64,000 bases of DNA from Corallococcus soli (GCF_014930455.1 NZ_JAAIYO010000001.1:806001-870000), one strand, 5' to 3'; positions 16,242 through 24,374 are shown, counted from the first letter of the stretch. Numbers and translations are program-made. Notes: a model not told the origin generated them from the sequence alone.

Positions 16242-17978
16242 ATGAAGAAGACGGTGGCGGACCAGTTCGCGGAAGTCCTGGCGCTCGCGGGGGTGAAGCG
16301 CATCTACGGGGTGGTGGGTGACAGCCTGAACGCCCTCACGGAGGCGCTGCGCAGGCGCGGTGACATCGAATGGGTCTCCATGCGCAACGAGGAGGCGGCG
16401 GCCTTCGCGGCGGGCGCGGAGGCGCACCTCACGGGGCAGCTCGCCGTGTGCGCCGGGAGCTGCGGCCCGGGCAACCTGCACCTCATCAACGGCCTCTATG
16501 ACTGTCACCGCAGCCGGGTGCCGGTGCTGGCCATCGCGGCGCAGATCCCGTCCTCGGAGCTGGGCACCGGCTACTTCCAGGAGACGCATCCGGAGCAGCT
16601 CTTCCGCGAGTGCAGCCACTACTGCGAGCTGGTCTCCGCGCCCAACCAGATGCAGCGCACGTCGGAGATCGCCATCCGCAACGCCGTGGGCAGGCGGGGC
16701 GTGTCCGTGGTGGTGCTCCCCGGGGACGTCGCGACCCAGAAGGCGGAGGACGCGCGGCCCCCCTCGCCCGAATCCCTGTCGCCGTCCGCGTCCCAGGTGA
16801 CGCCCTCCCCGGAGCAGGTGCAGCAGATGGCCTCGCTGCTCAACAGCGGCGCGCGCGTGACGCTGCTGTGCGGCGCGGGCTGCGAGGGTGCGGGCGCGCA
16901 GGTGGTGGAGCTGGCGCGCAAGCTCCAGGCGCCGGTCGTCTCCGCGCTCCGGGGCAAGGAGTTCGTGGAGAAGGACAACCCGAACTTCGTGGGGCTCACG
17001 GGCCTCATCGGGTACGCGTCCGGGTACTGGGCGATGATTGACTGCGACGTGCTCCTGATGCTGGGCACGGACTTCCCCTACCGGCAGTTCTATCCGGACG
17101 CGGCGGACACCCACATCATCCAGGTGGACCTGCGGGCGGAGAACATCGGCAAGCGCACGCGGGTGGACCTGGGCGTGGTGGGCAGCGTGGCCGCCACGCT
17201 CCAAGCGCTCCTGCCCCGCATCGAGGCGAAGCAGGAGACGAAGCACCTGGACCGCGCGCTGGAGCACCACCGCAAGACGCGCGAGGAACTGGACGGACTG
17301 GGCCGGGGCACGGTGGGCCGCAAACCCATCCATCCGCCGCAGGTGGCGCGCGCGTTCGACCTCCAGGCGTCCGACAGCGCCATCTTCACCTGTGACGTGG
17401 GCCTGCCCACCGTGTGGGCCGCGCGCTACGCGACGATGAAGGGCCAGCGGCGGCTGGTGGGGTCCTTCAACCACGGCTCCATGGCCAGCGCGCTGGCGCA
17501 AGCGATTGGCGCCCAGAAGGCGTTCCCGGACCGGCAGGTCATCTCCTTCTCCGGGGACGGCGGCTTCACGATGCTGATGGGGGACTTCATCAGCCTCGTG
17601 CAGTTGGAGCTGCCCATCAAGGTCGTGGTGTTCAACAACAGCTCCCTGGGCTTCGTGGCCATGGAGCAGCAGGTGGGCGGCATGCTCGACGTGGGCACCG
17701 CCCTGCGCAATCCCGACTTCGCGAAGCTGGCGGAGGCCGTGGGCATCAAGGGCCTGCGCGTGGAGGACCCGGGGGACGTGGACGAAGCGGTGCAACAGGC
17801 GCTCGCCACGCCCGGCCCCGTGCTGGTGGACGCCGTCGTCAGCAAGGCGGAGCTGGTGATGCCGCCCAAAATCACCGCCTCCATGGCCGCGGGCTTCACC
17901 CTGTTCGGCCTGAAGGCCCTGCTCAACGGCCGCACCAACGAGGTGCTGGAGCTGGCGCGCACCAACCTCTGGCGGTGA
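16242..17978 (+). CDS. poxB: Pyruvate dehydrogenase (quinone) / pyruvate oxidase
   Basis: A 578-residue thiamine-diphosphate enzyme that oxidises pyruvate to acetate and CO2 and passes electrons to quinone at the membrane. The N-terminal catalytic Glu lies in RNEEAAAFAAGAEA. The TPP motif begins GDGGFTMLMGD and ends VVFNNSSLGFV, and the FAD-type middle domain is intact. The last 25 residues (GFTLFGLKALLNGR then ELARTNLWR) match the membrane-binding C-terminal peptide of E. coli PoxB. I chose the ATG at 16242 with GAGG upstream; a GTG at 16233 is possible. A decayed HxlR regulator gene is divergent from it. Confidence 0.87.
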   Translation: MKKTVADQFAEVLALAGVKRIYGVVGDSLNALTEALRRRGDIEWVSMRNEEAAAFAAGAEAHLTGQLAVCAGSCGPGNLHLINGLYDCHRSRVPVLAIAAQIPSSELGTGYFQETHPEQLFRECSHYCELVSAPNQMQRTSEIAIRNAVGRRGVSVVVLPGDVATQKAEDARPPSPESLSPSASQVTPSPEQVQQMASLLNSGARVTLLCGAGCEGAGAQVVELARKLQAPVVSALRGKEFVEKDNPNFVGLTGLIGYASGYWAMIDCDVLLMLGTDFPYRQFYPDAADTHIIQVDLRAENIGKRTRVDLGVVGSVAATLQALLPRIEAKQETKHLDRALEHHRKTREELDGLGRGTVGRKPIHPPQVARAFDLQASDSAIFTCDVGLPTVWAARYATMKGQRRLVGSFNHGSMASALAQAIGAQKAFPDRQVISFSGDGGFTMLMGDFISLVQLELPIKVVVFNNSSLGFVAMEQQVGGMLDVGTALRNPDFAKLAEAVGIKGLRVEDPGDVDEAVQQALATPGPVLVDAVVSKAELVMPPKITASMAAGFTLFGLKALLNGRTNEVLELARTNLWR

Positions 17979-17986
17979 GGACACAG

Positions 17987-18020
17987 GGGCCGGGAGCACC
18001 GTTCGCCGTGCGCCCGGCCC
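17987..18020. terminator. Bidirectional hairpin between poxB and the peptide gene
   Basis: GGGCCGGG (17987-17994) pairs with CCCGGCCC (18013-18020), and an inner GCAC/GTGC extends the stem beyond one mismatch. It lies 8 bases after poxB and 23 bases past the convergent small peptide gene, so it can serve both. Confidence 0.75.
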
Positions 18021-18043
18021 GGAACCACGGGGCTTCGCGGGTC

Positions 18044-18178
18044 CTACGCCTGTTCGGGGACTCCGGCCCAGGTCGGGGGCCGGGTCGCTGAGCACGGCGC
18101 GTTCTGGGGCGGTGACTGCCGCGGGCTGAGGAGCCGGATGGTCTCCACGTTCAGGGTCAGCTTCTTCTTCTCGTTCAT
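18044..18178 (-). CDS. Small peptide resembling a class I lanthipeptide-type RiPP precursor
   Basis: A 44-residue peptide gene with its own ribosome site (GGAG about nine bases before the ATG). The N-terminus MNEKKKLTLNVETIRLLS resembles leader peptides of myxobacterial and Bacteroidota class I lanthipeptide-like precursors, with lysines, then LxLxxETxxxLS. The remaining 26 residues (Ser-, Pro- and Thr-rich, one Cys) would be the core. No dehydratase, cyclase, protease or transporter gene is adjacent, so it would be an orphan precursor modified elsewhere, or a relic. A chance small ORF cannot be excluded; the leader-like pattern and ribosome site are the only support. Confidence 0.45.
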   Translation of the reverse strand: MNEKKKLTLNVETIRLLSPRQSPPQNAPCSATRPPTWAGVPEQA

Positions 18179-18358
18179 CGGTCGTGCTCCGGGATGAGGG
18201 GAAGTGCGACGCGTCGGGCTTCGGCGCCCATGGTGGGTGGAACTCCAACCCCAGACTTCAAGGTGGAAGCCATGGACGCAAAGAATGGCATACGAATCGT
18301 CGCGAGGACAGGCCTCGTGCCTTGAATTGAGGGATTCCCCTTCCAGGTGAGGCCTTCG

Positions 18359-18472
18359 CGCACCCGGAGCCGCGAGGGCTACCGCCTCTACTTCCCCAGC
18401 CGCGCACGGATGTCCCCCGCGTTCCGCGCCTTCCTGGACGTGGCCCGCGAGGTGACCTCCGAATGGCCCTGA
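18359..18472 (+). pseudogene. C-terminal remnant of a LysR-family regulator
   Basis: Thirty-seven codons ending in a stop match the extreme C-terminus of LysR-type regulators: REGYRLYFPSRA, then SPAFRAFLDVAREV. This is the typical last strand and helix of the effector-binding domain. Nothing upstream resembles the rest of a LysR protein, and no start or ribosome site exists, so it is the tail of a gene lost by deletion. It ends two bases before the convergent peptidase gene. Confidence 0.7.
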
Positions 18473-18474
18473 CG

Positions 18475-19959
18475 TCAGTCGCGCGGCGGCCCGCGGCGGC
18501 GGTCCACGACGCCCGTGCTGACGTCCTCCGCGCCGGACTTCACGGCGCGGGCCCTCAGGCCCAGCTGGGGCGCGAGGGTGGTGGGGAGGCCCGCCCACGC
18601 GCTCAGCCGCTCCAGGGCCACGGCCTGGTCCGCTTCGGGCAGGGCGCTGATGCCGGCGCCGTGGTTGCCGTCCGGCACGTAGAACCGGTACGAGTCATTG
18701 CGCGAGCGCACGTCGAACGCGCCCGCCGACCAGGGGTCGTTCTCTCCGTACACGAAGAGGATGCGCTGCCCGAACGCCTTCACCCAGCCTTCGATGAGCG
18801 GCATCGTGAAGGGGTTGAACTTGTACGGCCCCATGTCGAAGGGCACGAGCGTCCTCGGGTCGTACTGGCGGGGGTAGCGCTGGACGCCGCGCAGGTGGCG
18901 CTCCTCGGAGGCGTAGCTGCCCAGCTGCGTGGCCGCCTGGAAGTCATAGGCCGCGAAGTAGTCCAGGTCGGAGTCGCTCATGTAGGAGAGCCCGACGATG
19001 CCGTCCAGGAAGCCCATCAGCTCCTCCGCGGTGGCGCCCGGCGCGGGGATGGTGTCGCACAGCGAGGCGTCGCCGTACTGCCAGAACGCGAAGGCGGACT
19101 CGAGCACCGTGAACTCCAGCGCCTTGTCCTGGCCCAGCAGGTCGTACGACAGCCCCCGCGCGGCGGCCTCCGCCGTGAAGATGGCCGCCGTCTCCGCGCG
19201 CCGCGCCAGCACCTCGCGCTGGAAGTCGCGGATCCGCTCGCGACACTCGGGCGTGCCCAGCCTGCTCAGGAACGACACGTAGCGCGGGTCCTGCGTCCCG
19301 TAGCTGTTCGGTGTGACGTAGGCCACCGTGGCGTCCACGTCGTTCGGGTAGAACGCGCGGTGGTAGATGGACGTCATGCCACCCTTGCTGCCGCCCGTGC
19401 TGATCCACTTGCCGGCGAAGAGCGGCTTGAACGCCTTGACGATGCGGTGGTGGTCCGCCGCCGCCTGCTCGATGGTGAGCAGCTTCCAGTTCGCGGGGTC
19501 GGGCCGGGAGGGTTCGAAGAAGCGGTGCTCCACCAGCAGTTGGTTGGCCTGGAGCAGGTACGTGGGCTCCAGCCGGTAGGCCTGCGTGCTGATGCCATAG
19601 CCGGTGCTGCCCAGCACCATGGGCGCCTCCTGGCTCACGAAGCGCAGGGTCAGCCGCTGCTGGAAGCGCGTCCCTTCCGGGTGCCGGTGGTCCGCGGGCT
19701 GATCATAGCTCAGCACGAAGTGCCGCACGCCCGGCATCGGCTGCGGGACCTCGCGCACCACCGTGAGGCCCGGGATGGCCTGCAACGCGGTGAGGATGTC
19801 GCCCGGCACCGCGTCCTGGACGAGCGGCTGCGTGAGGGGCGCCGGTTCGGACGCGGTGGGGACCTGCTCGTCGGAAGCGAGCTCGGTGCCGCCACAGGCC
19901 TGGAGCCCCAGGGCGAGCGCGGCCAGGAGAATCGAGGGACGTCGGAAGAAGCGTGTCAT
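18475..19959 (-). CDS. Secreted S28/S37-type serine tripeptidyl aminopeptidase (lipoprotein)
   Basis: A 494-residue exported serine peptidase of the alpha/beta-hydrolase fold, related to Streptomyces PS-10 (S37) and S28 peptidases. The N-terminal signal ends in a lipobox (LGLQAC), suggesting outer-membrane anchoring. The nucleophile is Ser191 in STGGSKGGMT. The Asp is probably in YGENDPWSAG and the His in PDGNHGAGIS. Such enzymes release N-terminal tripeptides, consistent with the proteolytic feeding of predatory myxobacteria. The C-terminal 30 residues are basic and variable. Confidence 0.8.
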   Translation of the reverse strand: MTRFFRRPSILLAALALGLQACGGTELASDEQVPTASEPAPLTQPLVQDAVPGDILTALQAIPGLTVVREVPQPMPGVRHFVLSYDQPADHRHPEGTRFQQRLTLRFVSQEAPMVLGSTGYGISTQAYRLEPTYLLQANQLLVEHRFFEPSRPDPANWKLLTIEQAAADHHRIVKAFKPLFAGKWISTGGSKGGMTSIYHRAFYPNDVDATVAYVTPNSYGTQDPRYVSFLSRLGTPECRERIRDFQREVLARRAETAAIFTAEAAARGLSYDLLGQDKALEFTVLESAFAFWQYGDASLCDTIPAPGATAEELMGFLDGIVGLSYMSDSDLDYFAAYDFQAATQLGSYASEERHLRGVQRYPRQYDPRTLVPFDMGPYKFNPFTMPLIEGWVKAFGQRILFVYGENDPWSAGAFDVRSRNDSYRFYVPDGNHGAGISALPEADQAVALERLSAWAGLPTTLAPQLGLRARAVKSGAEDVSTGVVDRRRGPPRD

Positions 19960-20067
19960 GTGTGAAAGTCCTCCTTGCTGGAATGCCAGACGAAAGATGC
20001 CGGGTTCGATTGCCGCGCAGAAGGACTCTCCAGGTGCGACCTGGTCAATGCCTGCTCACCGCTAGGG

Positions 20068-20685
20068 TCAACCTTCGCGCAGCAGCGCCTTGCCTTGACG
20101 CAGGAGCCTGGCCAGGCCGGCGTAGGACCCTTCCGTGTATGCGTCCCAGGCCTGCGGGTGCAGCACCTGGCCCAGCGCCGCCGAGATGTCGCGGGAGTTC
20201 CCGATGGGGGGCGTCTCCGCGCGAACCACGTCCACGGCTTCCGAGCGGTCATCGGCCACCACGACCCGCGCCGTCAGGAGGTCCGCGTAGGTGGAGTAGT
20301 CATTGTAGTAGGTCCACGCCACGTCCTTCACGGCGATGCCTCCCAGGGACACCACCTCGCCGTGGAAGAGCAGGTTGTTGGCCGCGAGCGCGCCGCCGAC
20401 GAAGAGCAGGGCGTAGTCGTAGCCCTCGTGGACGATGTTGCCGTCCACCACCAGGTCGCCCGCGACGAGCAGGCGGGACTGCTCCTCCATGAGGAGGTGG
20501 CCCTTCACGTGGACGCGGCCCTCCTCCATGAGCAGGTCCTGGCCTTCGGAGAGCTTCATGTCTCCGTCCACCACCTTCGTGGTGGGGGTGGGCGTGAGCG
20601 TGTCCTTGAGTCGCGCCCGCTTCGCGGCCGTCCCGCACACGTCGTGGAGCGACGGCTGTTCAAGCAGCGTCTGGAGAGGTGACAT
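20068..20685 (-). CDS. Hypothetical protein with possible beta-helix (bactofilin-like) core
   Basis: A 205-residue protein without signal peptide. Its middle part is a series of short alternating strands (KLSEGQDLLMEEG, RVHVKGHLLM, LLVAGDLVVDGNIV, GALAANNLLF), reminiscent of the coils of polymer-forming bactofilins or other small beta-helices. The N-terminal 40 residues and the C-terminal helix (QAWDAYTEGSYAGLARLL) lie outside this pattern. I do not recognise the family and the bactofilin comparison is only by appearance. The gene is divergent from the oxidoreductase, with 90 bases between containing a TetR-type operator. Confidence 0.6.
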   Translation of the reverse strand: MSPLQTLLEQPSLHDVCGTAAKRARLKDTLTPTPTTKVVDGDMKLSEGQDLLMEEGRVHVKGHLLMEEQSRLLVAGDLVVDGNIVHEGYDYALLFVGGALAANNLLFHGEVVSLGGIAVKDVAWTYYNDYSTYADLLTARVVVADDRSEAVDVVRAETPPIGNSRDISAALGQVLHPQAWDAYTEGSYAGLARLLRQGKALLREG

Positions 20686-20704
20686 GGCCGATAGCTAGCA
20701 TTTC

Positions 20705-20716
20705 GAACGCTCGTTC
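20705..20716. promoter_or_regulatory. TetR-type palindrome GAACG-N2-CGTTC
   Basis: A perfect inverted repeat, GAACG (20705-20709) and CGTTC (20712-20716), sits 59 bases upstream of the oxidoreductase ATG and 19 bases upstream of the divergent start at 20685. It matches the palindrome upstream of the tetR gene at 36.9 kb (same arms, two-base spacer). Binding by that regulator is inferred. Confidence 0.45.
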
Positions 20717-20775
20717 CGAAGGGCGTCAAGCCGCCGCGAGCGCCGCTCCCGAGGCTGGACTAGAAATCGTCCTCC

Positions 20776-21789
20776 ATGAACGTCTACGAGATTCGCGGTG
20801 CCTTCGGCCTGGAGAATCTGGTGCGCGCGGAGCGCCCGGACCCCACGCCTGGACCCTTCCAGGTGCGCGTGCGGGTGAAGGCCACGAGCCTCAACGCGCG
20901 CGACCTGATGATGGTGGAGGGCCGCTACAACCCGCGCCAGAAGCTGCCGCTGGTGCCCAACTCCGACGGCGCGGGCGTGGTGGACGCGGTGGGGCCGGGC
21001 GTCACCCGCGTGAAGACAGGCGACCGGGTGATGACCTTGTTCGCGCAGGCCTGGCAGTCCGGCGGACCCACCAGGGCCATCATGCCGACCACGCTGGGCG
21101 GGCCACTGGATGGGGCGCTGTCGGACACGATGCTCCTGCACGAGGACGGCGTGGTGCCCACGCCCGCGTACCTGTCGGACGTGGAGGCCGCCACGCTGCC
21201 GTGCGCGGCGGTGACGGCGTGGAGCGCGCTCGTCACGCAGGGACACCTCCAGGCCGGCGACACCGTGCTCCTCCAGGGGACGGGCGGCGTGTCCATCTTC
21301 GCGCTGCAAATTGCCCTGATGCATGGCGCCCACGTCATCATCACCTCCAGCCGCGACGACAAGCTGGAGCGGGCCCTGAAGCTGGGCGCGCACGAGGGCA
21401 TCAACTACACGACCACGCCGGACTGGGAGAAGGCGGCGCGCACGCTCACCGGCGGCGTGGGCGTGGACCACGTGGTGGAGGTGGGCGGCGCGGGCACCTT
21501 CGAGCGCTCGCTCAAGGCGGTGCGCGTGGGCGGCACCGTGTCCGTCATCGGCGTGCTGACCGGGGGCGCGGGCTCCCTGTCACTCATCCCCGTCCTGATG
21601 CAGAACCTGCGCGTGCAGGGCGTCTTCGTGGGCCACCGTCAGTCCTTCGAGTCCCTCACGCGCGCGTTCGTGCTGCACGACGTCCACCCGGTGGTGGACC
21701 GCGTCTTCCCCTTCGCCGAAGCCCGCGCCGCCTTCGAGCACCTCAAGAGCGGCTCGCACTTCGGCAAGGTCGTCATCCAGGTGGGCTGA
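20776..21789 (+). CDS. Zinc-independent alcohol dehydrogenase / quinone oxidoreductase (MDR family)
   Basis: A 337-residue medium-chain dehydrogenase/reductase. The GroES-like N-terminal domain has SDGAGVVDAVGPGV, and the NAD(P)-binding Rossmann motif is LLQGTGGVSIFA. The structural and catalytic zinc cysteines of classical alcohol dehydrogenases are absent, which points to the quinone-reductase or zinc-less branch acting on an unknown carbonyl or quinone. The ATG follows TCGTCCTCC without a strong ribosome site. The last 17 bases overlap the convergent TonB-like gene. Confidence 0.82.
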   Translation: MNVYEIRGAFGLENLVRAERPDPTPGPFQVRVRVKATSLNARDLMMVEGRYNPRQKLPLVPNSDGAGVVDAVGPGVTRVKTGDRVMTLFAQAWQSGGPTRAIMPTTLGGPLDGALSDTMLLHEDGVVPTPAYLSDVEAATLPCAAVTAWSALVTQGHLQAGDTVLLQGTGGVSIFALQIALMHGAHVIITSSRDDKLERALKLGAHEGINYTTTPDWEKAARTLTGGVGVDHVVEVGGAGTFERSLKAVRVGGTVSVIGVLTGGAGSLSLIPVLMQNLRVQGVFVGHRQSFESLTRAFVLHDVHPVVDRVFPFAEARAAFEHLKSGSHFGKVVIQVG

Positions 21790-22177
21790 CCCACGCGAAG
21801 TGGAAGTGCGCCTCCAGCGTGGCGGCCGTGGTCGTCTTGGGCAACGGAGGGAAGGGGGCCGCCTTCTTCACCGCGGCCAGCGCGGCGGCGTCCCACGCCT
21901 TGGAGCCGGACCCGGTGAGGATGGCGGTGGAGAGCAGCTTGCCGTCCTTGTCGAGGATGGCCTGGACGATGGCCTTCTTGCCCAGCGCCGGGGTCCCCTT
22001 GGGGCCCGGCTGCTTCCAGCGCTTCGCGACGCGCTCGAAGGCCTGCTGCTGGTAGGCAGGGCTGTCCACCGTGCCCTGGAAGTAGGTCTGCAACTGGGGG
22101 CTGCCGCTGGCGGCCAGCGCCCCGGACGCCAGGGCCAGCGCGAGCACCACCACGGCGGGAGTCGGGATGCGGAGCAT
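21773..22177 (-). CDS. Secreted TonB C-terminal-domain protein
   Basis: A 134-residue protein with an N-terminal signal peptide (VVVLALALASGALAA) and a domain like the TonB C-terminus: VQAILDKDGKLLSTAILTGSGSKAWDAAAL, then AVKKAAPFPPLP. It lacks the long proline-rich periplasm-spanning linker and cytoplasmic helix of true TonB, so it is a small periplasmic relative of unknown role. It starts 20 bases after the DUF2378 gene on the same strand and is probably co-transcribed. Its 3' end overlaps the convergent oxidoreductase gene by 17 bases. Confidence 0.75.
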   Translation of the reverse strand: MLRIPTPAVVVLALALASGALAASGSPQLQTYFQGTVDSPAYQQQAFERVAKRWKQPGPKGTPALGKKAIVQAILDKDGKLLSTAILTGSGSKAWDAAALAAVKKAAPFPPLPKTTTAATLEAHFHFAWVSPPG

Positions 22178-22197
22178 GGGGCGAATATAGGCCCCGC

Positions 22198-22779
22198 TCA
22201 GCTCCGGGGCTCGGGGGGCTTGCTGGCCGTCTTTTCGCCCAGCCAGGACAGGTCGTACACGGCCGCGTCACCCGCGCTGCGGATGAGCACCACGGATGGG
22301 CTCTTCGCGCCGCTCTTCTCCAGGCCCGCGGCGAACAGGCCCCGGTAGAAGCCCGCCACCACCACCGGCCGGCAGGTGAGCACGTAGCGCGTGGGGCCGG
22401 TCTGCTCCAGCCGCGCCTCCAGGTAGTTGGTGCCCGTGCGCAGGTTGCGCGTCATCCGCTCCAGCATCCGGTGCGGCCCCATCAGGCGCACGCCCGCGAG
22501 CAGCGCGCTGCCCATGAGCGTGCCCCCGTAGCCCTCCAGGAAGCGCCGGCCCACCACCTCCGCGCCGTCCTCCAGCGTGGACGTCGGCGCCAGCACCGAC
22601 GCGGCCAGCTTCAGCGACTCCACCCACACCTCCAGCGGGTAGGCCACCGACAGCTTCCCGCGCGGGTCGATGCCCGCATCGCGCAGCTGCTGCGCGCAGG
22701 GTTCATCCAACTGATCACCCAGGGCGCGAATCAGCCCCTCGAAGCTCTGCTGGAAGACAAGGCGCTCGGGACTTGGCAT
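22198..22779 (-). CDS. DUF2378 family protein (myxobacterial paralogous family)
   Basis: A 193-residue cytoplasmic protein of the DUF2378/TIGR02265 family, found in many copies in myxobacteria. Typical segments are the N-terminal VFQQSFEGLIRAL, the middle GRRFLEGYGGTLMG and the late RYVLTCRPVVVAGFYRG. Function is unknown; the fold may be ligand-binding, but nothing here shows that. The ATG at 22779 is the first start of the conserved region. It is followed on the same strand by the TonB-domain gene after 20 bases. Confidence 0.82.
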   Translation of the reverse strand: MPSPERLVFQQSFEGLIRALGDQLDEPCAQQLRDAGIDPRGKLSVAYPLEVWVESLKLAASVLAPTSTLEDGAEVVGRRFLEGYGGTLMGSALLAGVRLMGPHRMLERMTRNLRTGTNYLEARLEQTGPTRYVLTCRPVVVAGFYRGLFAAGLEKSGAKSPSVVLIRSAGDAAVYDLSWLGEKTASKPPEPRS

Positions 22780-23058
22780 GCCTTGCCACGCTACCCGTGA
22801 GACCGGGGCTGTCTCAACCCGGTAGGTTCCCAGGATTCGAGAACTTTACGGGGATTGTTTGGAAACGCGGTGCGGCAGCCGGCTTGACGCTTGATGGCGA
22901 AGATGGCCTGGCGCTGACGCCGCCCGGTTCCAGGAGCAGCAGCGGGGCGAAAAGCCGGGAGCGGGTGTCTCGGTTTCTCATACTCAGTGTGTTTGACAGA
23001 CACAAAGCCCCATAGAATCGTGCCGCCCCCATCCGTCAATGACATCCGAGGGGGCATC

Positions 23059-23463
23059 ATGGGATTGGCAGAACGCAGGGCGAGTGCGCAGTACCAGCAG
23101 AACGTGTTCCCGGTCTGGCAGAAGAAGTTCAACGACCTCCTGGGCTATCCCCTGGAGATCGAAGTGGACTGGCCCACGATGGGCGAAGACGGGCTGGCCC
23201 ACCTCTTCGAGTGGGGGATGAACGTCATCTACTTCGAGCCCCTGATGCTGGCGCTCCAGGCCATCGCGGTGGATGACTTCTCCAAGCAGGCGCTGCGCGA
23301 CGGTTTCAAGAAGTACTACGTCAGCGGCGTCGAGCCTGAAAACAGGGTCTTCTTCAGCTTCTCCGACAAGACGCTGTTCTATCAGCTCAAGTTTGGCGGC
23401 AACGAGAACGACCTCCCGGACCGGCGGGATCGCCTGGTGCAGATCCTGGAAAAGAATCTCTGA
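23059..23463 (+). CDS. Conserved hypothetical protein
   Basis: A 134-residue soluble protein, predicted alpha/beta, rich in aromatic residues (VFPVWQKKFNDLLGYP, FEWGMNVIYFEPL, FKKYYVSG). I do not recognise the family. The ATG at 23059 follows GAGGGGG at five bases, which decides the start over upstream GTG codons. A TTGACA hexamer at 22993 is followed by TAGAAT after only 14 bases, a poor sigma-70 spacing. Two strong hairpins follow the gene and probably end its transcript. Confidence 0.6.
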   Translation: MGLAERRASAQYQQNVFPVWQKKFNDLLGYPLEIEVDWPTMGEDGLAHLFEWGMNVIYFEPLMLALQAIAVDDFSKQALRDGFKKYYVSGVEPENRVFFSFSDKTLFYQLKFGGNENDLPDRRDRLVQILEKNL

Positions 23464-23467
23464 AGAG

Positions 23468-23557
23468 GGCGCGGCCTGCGCGGCGGGTTCCGGATGCCGC
23501 GCCGGAGCCCGTCACCCGGCCATACCTCAGCGAGGCTTTCTCTCTGGGTATGGCCGG
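23468..23557 (+). terminator. Tandem GC-rich hairpins after 23463
   Basis: Two perfect inverted repeats lie one after the other. GGCGCGGC (23468-23475) pairs with GCCGCGCC (23496-23503), and CCGGCCATACC (23516-23526) pairs with GGTATGGCCGG (23547-23557). They follow the stop of the hypothetical gene by 5 and 53 bases and most likely act as terminators. Confidence 0.65.
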
Positions 23558-23678
23558 ACCCGGAGAAATATCACCGCACACTTTCTGTGAATAAATGCGG
23601 GGAGGCTGCGTGGAGAAGGGGCAGCGGCGACAACGCCCGATCTTCGGGCACGCCTGCTTCCATCTGAAGGAACCCTCC

Positions 23679-24311
23679 ATGAACCCGATTGTCCGCGCCG
23701 TGCTGGCCTCGTCCCTGTTCGTCTCCTCCGTCGCTTTCGCCCAGGAGGCGGAGATCAACATGCAGGTGGATGTCGATGACCAGGACATGCCCGCGGCGCG
23801 CATCCGGGTGAAGACGTCGGGCCCGGACGGTGAGGAGGGCGCCACCGTGAAGGTGCGCGGCGGCGGCGCGCGGATGGACGTGCGCGTGACGGGCGGGACG
23901 ACGACGGAGCACCGGACGGAGCAGACGGAGTACGTGGGCCCGGCCCGTGAGCGGGCGCCCGAGCCCTCCTTCCGCGACTGTGGCACCGGGTCGGACGAGG
24001 GCTGCACCACGCGGCGGGACGGACAGCTCCCGATGGACGCCAGCACCTGGCGCGGCTTCTACCAGTCGCTCAAGAGCGAGCCCAACGAGATCGTCCGCGA
24101 GGAGAAGGCGGGCAAGATGCTCAAGCGCGTCTACCTCACGGCGGCGCAGTTCGGCATGGTGCTGGACCTCTTCCCCAATGAGATCACCCGCCTGGACGTG
24201 GCGAAGGTGGCCGTTCCGCACGTCGTGAATCCGCAGCACGCGCTGGGCTTCTCCTCCAAGTGGAACAACTCCATCAGCGGCAGCGAATACACCGACCTCA
24301 TCACCGAGTAG
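23679..24311 (+). CDS. Exported DUF4476 domain protein
   Basis: A 210-residue secreted protein with a signal peptide cleaved after VAFAQ-type sequence near residue 21. The first mature third is charged and beta-rich (INMQVDVDDQDMP, VKTSGPDGEEGATVKV). Residues 120-205 form a DUF4476-like helical domain: WRGFYQSLKSEPNEIVREE, then LTAAQFGMVLDLFP and VVNPQHALG. Function unknown; related domains occur in exported myxobacterial and Bacteroidota proteins. The ATG follows GAAGGAA at a good distance, and a clear terminator follows the stop. Confidence 0.72.
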   Translation: MNPIVRAVLASSLFVSSVAFAQEAEINMQVDVDDQDMPAARIRVKTSGPDGEEGATVKVRGGGARMDVRVTGGTTTEHRTEQTEYVGPARERAPEPSFRDCGTGSDEGCTTRRDGQLPMDASTWRGFYQSLKSEPNEIVREEKAGKMLKRVYLTAAQFGMVLDLFPNEITRLDVAKVAVPHVVNPQHALGFSSKWNNSISGSEYTDLITE

Positions 24312-24328
24312 TCGGTGTGACGTGAAGG

Positions 24329-24359
24329 GCCCCCGCGCCTCGTGAAGGCACGCGGGGGC
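24329..24359. terminator. Terminator between convergent genes
   Basis: GCCCCCGCG (24329-24337) and CGCGGGGGC (24351-24359) form a perfect nine-base stem with a 13-base loop. It lies between the DUF4476 stop (24311) and the end of the aldehyde dehydrogenase gene (24375), so it can stop transcription from both sides. Confidence 0.8.
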
Positions 24360-24374
24360 TCAAGCCTTCCAGGC

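Noticed and set aside
15831-18248. Minus-strand open frame of 805 codons
   Set aside because: It is antisense to poxB except for its end, which contains part of the decayed HxlR gene; only that part is meaningful.
18175-18363. Minus-strand frame of 62 codons upstream of the RiPP-like gene
   Set aside because: No ribosome site and overlaps the LysR remnant and the peptide gene start; composition not protein-like.
22993-23018. TTGACA followed by TAGAAT as sigma-70 promoter
   Set aside because: Only 14 bases separate the hexamers, too short for a normal promoter; kept as a remark only.
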